DNA from: Theropithecus gelada
Taxonomy: Eukaryota; Chordata; Mammalia; Primates; Cercopithecidae
Length of the DNA stretch: 64,000 nucleotides
Direction: 5' to 3'
Assembly: GCF_003255815.1 (NCBI RefSeq)
Contig: NC_037672.1
Span: 100,888,376 to 100,952,375 of the forward strand
A program made the position numbers and the translations under genes. A model generated the notes under the pieces. It searched no databases, was not told where the DNA came from, and was given only the letters and a program-made list of their open reading frames with translations. Shown one piece after another: positions 59,055 through 64,000 of this stretch (position 1 is the first letter of the stretch; the number at the start of each line of letters is the position of its first letter).

Positions 59055-59623
59055 CTAGGAGCCATAGGGTATACCATATAGCCTAGCTGTCTTGTAGGTT
59101 ATACCATCTAAGCTTGTGTAAGTATATTCCATGACTGCACAACAGCAAAATAACCTAATGACACTTTTCTCAGGATATATCCCCACTGTTAAGTGGCACA
59201 TGACTTGTTTTTCAGGCTGCATTTGCCAGTGGGATGCCAAGAGATGATTTCCGGGGGCATATGCTTGCCTATATTTGGCTTGGAGGTTATTCATGATTTA
59301 TGCCCTGCCACCTCCACATGGTGCTGAGTACCTCCTTTCCACACTGTTGTTCCAATAAGTGTTACCAGTGCTGCTGGGATCTCATTTCTGGCTTTAGCTG
59401 CTCTTGCTCCTTCCCTTGGTTTCATTTTTGTGGCTATTTCTGCTGGTTCTAGTCCAACACCATCATCACAGTCATTGTTTTTGCTGGTTCCACTAAGATC
59501 ATGATCATCGGCAGACCCAAGACTTTTCAGGATTGCTATCTCTATTATGTTGGAAGGCTCCTGCCAGTCTGCAACTGCTGTTGTAGCACGCTTTGCTCTT
59601 GTTTTACTATGAGCATGAAACAT
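59055..59623 (-). pseudogene. Unidentified ORF pair, possible decayed gene fragment
   Basis: A 110-codon frame (59291-59623) is hydrophilic with an acidic SADDHDLSGTSKNNDCDD segment. It ends where a second frame opens (MNNLQAKYRQAYAPGN, 59294 downward), which soon runs into Tigger. No family is recognised and no splice sites were confirmed. It could be an old pseudogene or an unnamed repeat. Confidence 0.25.
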
Positions 59624-60993
59624 AGCTTGTGATGGTATGGCTTTCCAGCATTAAAGTTAAGATTTCATTCTTAACTCTGCCACTTACTAATTTTGTGACA
59701 TTTTGGTTAAGTTACTCAAATTCTTTGAGTCTTAGTTTATTTATCCTTAACATTAGGATAATGCTGCCTACCATAAAGTGTTGTTCTATGGATTCAATGA
59801 CTTTGTATAATTAAAACACCTAACATGCTGATTCCACACCATGCAGCATAAAGTAACTACTTATTATTGTCACCTTAAACCCCATCATGAGCCCACCTGA
59901 GTCCCATTGCCACTTTCACTCTCTTCTACTTCCCAAAGCTTACTGCTGTCTTGCGTCTCAAAAACTCTTATGGATAACAGGTTAAAAATATCATTTACAT
60001 AACCCCAAGTTAGAAGAATATATGGAACGTAATAGTTGCTTGATACATGCCAACTTATTTCCCATCCTTGTTCTTGGAAACTCCCATTGGGTTATTTTTC
60101 TTAGGGCCATTTCCCACAGTTTCCTTTCTTTTGTGCTCTAATCCATCTATGTGCATTCTTTTGTGGAAGCCTAAATCTTAGTGTACAAATTTACCTGGCC
60201 ATGTAACTCAAATGACCAAATAGCCCAGGAGAGAGAGGGACAGAAGCCAGAAGAAGCAGGATTGGAGAAATTAAATGGGTTATATCTGCTGAACCTTGAA
60301 GCAGTTAAAAAATTGTCCATTATACTATCCAAAGAGAGCAACAAGTTCAACTATGGTCTGGACATTTGTTTCAAGCAATAAAGTTAATATGCTGATTCTA
60401 GCCATAAGAAAAGTGCAGTAATGGCTGATGCTTTAAATAAAGCATTAAAGTTTTGAAGCAATATTATACTCACAGTAAAACTCTTAACTTGTTATAGCCA
60501 GCAAAGGAGCTTCACAGGATATATTCCTCCCCATCTCAGGTGAGCGACACTTGTTCAGAGGAGATATGGCTTCTGACACCCAAATAGGCAAGAGTTCAGA
60601 GAAAAGTTCCATTTCTAATGGAGCATAGAGTAATGATTAGAAGTATAGTCCCCCAGACCACATTCCCTGTCAGCTATACTGCTTACTAACTCTGTGACTT
60701 TGGGCAACTTATTTAACCTCTTGGTGCCTCATGTCTGCATCTGTAAGATGGAGGATGATAATGACATCAACTTCATAGGTTGTTGTGATAATTTAATAGG
60801 TAAAGAAATGTAAAATTCTACAAAAAATGCCTGGCATGTAGTTGACATTGAACAAATATTAGCTATGTTATTATTATTACCTTCATTGGATAGGGAAATC
60901 AAGACGAAACAGAGTTCCAAGGGTGGAGCTGATAGATTCATAAGTTGGAGGAAGAAGAAACTTCAGGGAAAATTTACATCCTGAAAACAACTA
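59206..60993 (+). mobile_element. Mostly unique sequence with two MIR copies
   Basis: Forward MIRs at about 59640-59870 (TAACTCTGCCACTTACTAA, GTTAAGTTACTCAAATTC) and about 60640-60885 (CTGTGACTTTGGGCAACTTA). The remainder holds the ORF pair near 59.3 kb and otherwise nothing assignable. Confidence 0.75.
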
Positions 60994-61299
60994 CTGGGGA
61001 CTTATGTCTGGCACAATGACATCAGGTTGTGACTGCACTTCTATTCCTGAATCAAGACTGGCTGAGGAATAGGGTGGATCTGATCCAGCAGACAAATCCT
61101 CAGTGATGCCCGCTGGAGAGGCTGGAGGAGGTAGGAATTTAAACAGTGCAGAATTCTTGCTGTCATCTTGCTGGCCTCCTAGGGGACCGAGAGAGCACTT
61201 TTGTACCTCCATGCTACTGTGACTCCACGACGCATCCTCCTGTTGGTGTACTCGAAGCTGTTCTGGATGATTAATCTGCTTGTATTGATTATTTCTAGC
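60994..61299 (-). CDS. Unidentified 102-codon open frame, possible terminal exon
   Basis: The frame is open from 61299 (preceded by TAG) to a stop at 60991-60993; its first ATG is at 61212. The translation is rich in S, P, D, E and Q, e.g. LFKFLPPPASPAG and SSASLDSGIEVQSQ, like a disordered C-terminal tail, and does not resemble Alu, L1 or ERV protein. AG dinucleotides at about 61295 and 61300 could be acceptors, but the upstream pyrimidine tract is weak. I do not recognise the protein. Confidence 0.3.
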
Positions 61300-61302
61300 C
61301 TA

Positions 61303-62550
61303 AGCTTAAATGAAGAGCAAATATTTCTCTCAGGTTTATAGTGCTTTGTTTCTTAGGAATATTTTTGGACACTTGAACAACAAGTAAACGATATGCTCTA
61401 CATAAAATGATAATGGTAAATATGCTAAATTAGTTGATACTAAGTAAACTTTTTTAGTATAGTCTCAATACAGAGATAATAGGTAAGTTCAAAAATTTTA
61501 AATTATTATGAGTACATTTGAGATTCTGGTGCTTCTGAACTACCAGTGATGATGTCATTAAGGTACCGAATTACTTTCTCAGGTGGTTTGACTATTAAAA
61601 AAGTGTTTACATTAGATTGTAAGCTGGCAAATATTATCATACACATTGTTAAAATGTTTAATATTATCAAATGTCACAGGAGAACCTGGAACTGTGATGT
61701 CAAGCATTGTACCTTTTGGATTTAATTCTGTAGTTCTTCCTAACATTTACCTTGCTAACCTTTGGTGTTTATTTCGTTTTTGAGGAGGGGGGTTGTTTTG
61801 CTCTACTCTGGGTAAAACTTTTAAAATTATTTTATTTTGTATAAAATTTATGTTTGTGTTTGAAGTGCAGAATTTCTATATTGGTTTCCCTATTTGACAT
61901 GTGAATTAGATCACTGGGATTTTCAATCCTGAATTGTATGAAGAATCATATCTGAAATAAATTCAATGGATTATGCTAGCTAATAGGGTTCGATGTTGCG
62001 ATTTCTATTTCTATATACATGTTACTATATTTTCAATTATCTTTTGAATATTTAAAAAAGGTACCCGATAGACTATAAGAAAAATTTTAGTGTTTTTTGA
62101 AAAATAATTTTATATTTTTGCACTGTGTGCCCACTTTTTAGCACAAGTTGTGTATGTTTTTTCGGAGAAATTTAAAAAAATAAACTGAATATTTTGGGCT
62201 GTGGATTTTAACTTCCCTGGGAAGTGCTGTCCTCAAGGCATCTCTACTATTTTGAAATTACTATAATTTCTCTATTATTTTGAATGACTATAATATTGGC
62301 TATAATTATGACTAAATATTTAAACAATAATAAATATTTTCAAATATAGATGTTGGCCATTGAAAAAATTATTGCATTACATATTTTAAAAATTTTCTCA
62401 CTTTTAAAATTCATAATATTTTACATTTGTATATTACTCTATTTAGAGCCACAATGCCTAGCATAGAATTTGAACTCCACCACTGATATGATCCATCTTG
62501 GAAATATTAACCTCTCCTGAACCTCAGTTTCATATCGTAAGGTTAGGATA
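61303..62550. other. Unique AT-rich sequence
   Basis: No gene is recognised. About 62440-62550 has MIR-like wording (GAACTCCACCACTGATATGA, AACCTCAGTTTC). Confidence 0.5.
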
Positions 62551-62562
62551 AAAACAGTACCT

Positions 62563-62867
62563 AGTTGAAAACTAGACATAAGCACAGACATTAGCCCAGG
62601 CATGGTGGTTCATGCCTGTAATCCCAGAACTTTGGGAGGTTGCGGTGGGCAGATCGCTTGAGCCCAGGAGTTGAAGACCAGCCTGGGCAACATGCGAAAC
62701 CCATCTAAAAAAAAAAAATTAGCCAGGAGTGCTGGTATGTGCCTGTAGCCCCAGCCACATGGGAGGCTTAGATGGAAGGATTGCTTGAGCCCGGGAGAGG
62801 GAGGTTGCAGTGAGCCTAGATCATGCCACTGCACTTCAGCCTGTGCGACAGTACAAGATCTTGTCTC

Positions 62868-62904
<37 letters not shown>

Positions 62905-62922
62905 GACTAGGCCTACTCAAGG
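62563..62922 (+). mobile_element. Inverted copy of the 57.65-58.04 kb Alu/Tigger junction
   Basis: Reads GTTGAAAACTAGACATA (Tigger), an AluJ-type body, a CA repeat, then AGACTAGGCCTACTCAAGG (Tigger): the reverse complement of 58037-57652. Both copies share unusual Alu bases such as CCCAGAACTTTGGG and ACAGTACAAGATCTTGTC. ACAGTACCT flanks it at 62554-62562 and 62923-62931. Confidence 0.93.
62871..62903. repeat. CA microsatellite
   Basis: An uninterrupted (CA)n run; the parent locus carries an interrupted version. Confidence 0.95.
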
Positions 62923-62931
62923 ACAGTACCT

Positions 62932-64000
62932 GCCTCACAATTTTGTTATGAGGATTATATGATTTAATATAGGTAATGTGATTAAAATAGTGTTTGGATC
63001 CCAGTAAGGGATATAGAATTATTTACTTTGTTATTTTTAAAACTCATCTGGGGAATATAGGAAAATGTGATATAAATCATAAACCTGCAGAGGGGGTTTT
63101 CTACACAGTAGTGTTATGATAATCTCCCCTTGAAAAAGGATACTAAGATTCTCACTGTCTATGCTTAGATTTAACATCAATACAATATGAATCAGAGAAA
63201 ACTTTTTATTGATCAGCATAAGATGGTTAGAAGATTGCTTTAATATCCAAGTAATAGCCGTTATGTTGAACTCTGTTCTTTAAATAAGATAAAGTAGTTG
63301 AACAGTTGTAATTCTCTGATACTCTCATCAGTAGGCATAGGTAAAGTAAACCAATGAGACCTAAGCTCCTGCTCTGCTGCAGCAGAGGGAGATGAACGGA
63401 CTAGTAGGAAAGGGACTGCTCATGGAGGACATGGGTTGTGGTGTTAGAGAGCAAATAAGAAGTTGGACTATGGTCGGAGCTGGGACTGCTGCAGTACACA
63501 GTGCAATTGTGCTTTGAGACCTAACTTGCCCTTGATCACATCTATGAGAAATAGGCCCAGAAAGAGTTACTTATGGTCCAAAGGTAGCATTAACATTCTA
63601 AACACATCCAGTCATTTCCGTTCCAAGGAAGAATGCTCAGATAGATAGTTGTGAACATCTCTTATCTTGGGATCAATAATGGAAGAATAGAGGTGTGATT
63701 TGCTTCACTTCTCTTTTTTCTTTTTAAAATGCACTGTATCCAATGTGTCTGGCTTGAAGGCTATTAACTGGGTTGCATCATACTAGTGGGCTAGGGAGTT
63801 AGACAATACAGACTAGAAGTCATTGCTACAGGTTTTTTTTTTTTTAATTTTATAAAGCATATGCTAATGTGATACACATTTATCTCAAACATGTATCCCA
63901 AAACCTACTCATTTATTTTATCTCCCAAGATTATTTCCTTTGTTCTTGATTAATATTATCGCTATACACCTGCTTTTCAAGGTCATAAATCTCTGTATTC
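62932..64000. other. Unique sequence to the right edge
   Basis: No gene or recognisable repeat, apart from a poly-T at 63833-63845. Confidence 0.5.

Larger units (their letters stand above)
56973..59205 (+). mobile_element. Tigger3-like DNA transposon, interrupted three times
   Basis: The left end AGTCATATACTGCAT and right end AAGTGGCACATGACT are decayed inverted termini of a Tigger3-type (TcMar-Tigger) element. Internal blocks in order include CTACTGCACTGCCAGTTGTG, ATTGATGATCCTGACCTTGA, ACAGCTGTACAATGTGTTTG, TCCAGTCCTGCAAGCTC and TATAGCCTAG. Insertions are an Alu left arm (57355-57505), an Alu with TG repeat (57664-58010) and an ERV LTR (58300-58811). A short frame ending QDSDIDDPDLE then TAG (57655-57657) is the only coding-like vestige. 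Confidence 0.85.

Noticed and set aside
62610..62900. 96-codon minus frame nearly identical to the 57.6 kb frame
   Set aside because: The same Alu/CA translation; the interest is in the duplication, not the frame.
1..64000. CRISPR arrays, bacterial operons, riboswitches, tRNA genes, rRNA
   Set aside because: No regular spacer-repeat arrays, ribosome-binding sites or cloverleaf sequences were seen; the repeat content is primate nuclear DNA.

Overview
This window is primate nuclear DNA, and probably Old World monkey. Human-type Alu, L1PA, LTR7/HERV-H, MaLR and Tigger repeats dominate. Three of the youngest-looking Alus (26407, 36721, 46193) share GAGCTGAGATCCGGCCACTGC-type wording (CCGGCC where human AluY usually has CGCGCC) and, in the two forward copies, CTCAAGCCTG; I associate both with cercopithecid AluYRa elements. 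The sequence is AT-rich, intergenic or deep intronic. I recognise no host protein-coding exon, tRNA, rRNA or CRISPR. Most open frames are Alu, L1, ERV or microsatellite translations.

Layout: 1-1635 is the 5' end of a reverse-strand L1PA element (5'UTR plus the start of ORF1) running off the left edge. 1636-15318 is mostly old unique sequence with scattered Alu, MLT1, L2, MIR and L1 pieces. 15324-18106 is a complete MaLR (MST-type) provirus with a separate ERV LTR nested in its 3' LTR. 20817-29410 is a layered nest: a reverse-strand MaLR provirus carries two Alus and a 6.4 kb reverse-strand HERV-H provirus, which itself carries an Alu. Two further solo LTR7 copies follow at 31766 (inside an L1 3' end) and 34201, all in the same orientation. 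35064-35514 has a MER2-like Tigger and a MADE1 hairpin. 36.7-46.5 kb has several Alus. 51.5-52.9 kb has an Alu-in-Alu and a 5'-inverted L1. 55.8-56.0 kb has a polypyrimidine tract. 56973-59205 is a Tigger3-like DNA transposon broken by Alus and an ERV LTR.

The HERV-H copy keeps recognisable leader, gag (with zinc knuckle), protease, RT, RNase H and integrase remnants. It is defective: it has stops, frameshifts, no visible YxDD box, a substituted protease site and almost no env.

Three observations deserve most attention. (1) 62563-62922 is a near-exact inverted copy of the Alu/Tigger junction at 57652-58037, flanked by a 9-bp direct repeat; it looks like a templated or retro-copied insertion of a composite locus. 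(2) 30121-30443 (minus) looks like a splice-competent exon, downstream of two solo LTR7s in sense orientation. (3) A non-repeat minus-strand open frame lies at 60994-61299. All family names come from recognition by eye; no alignment was run.
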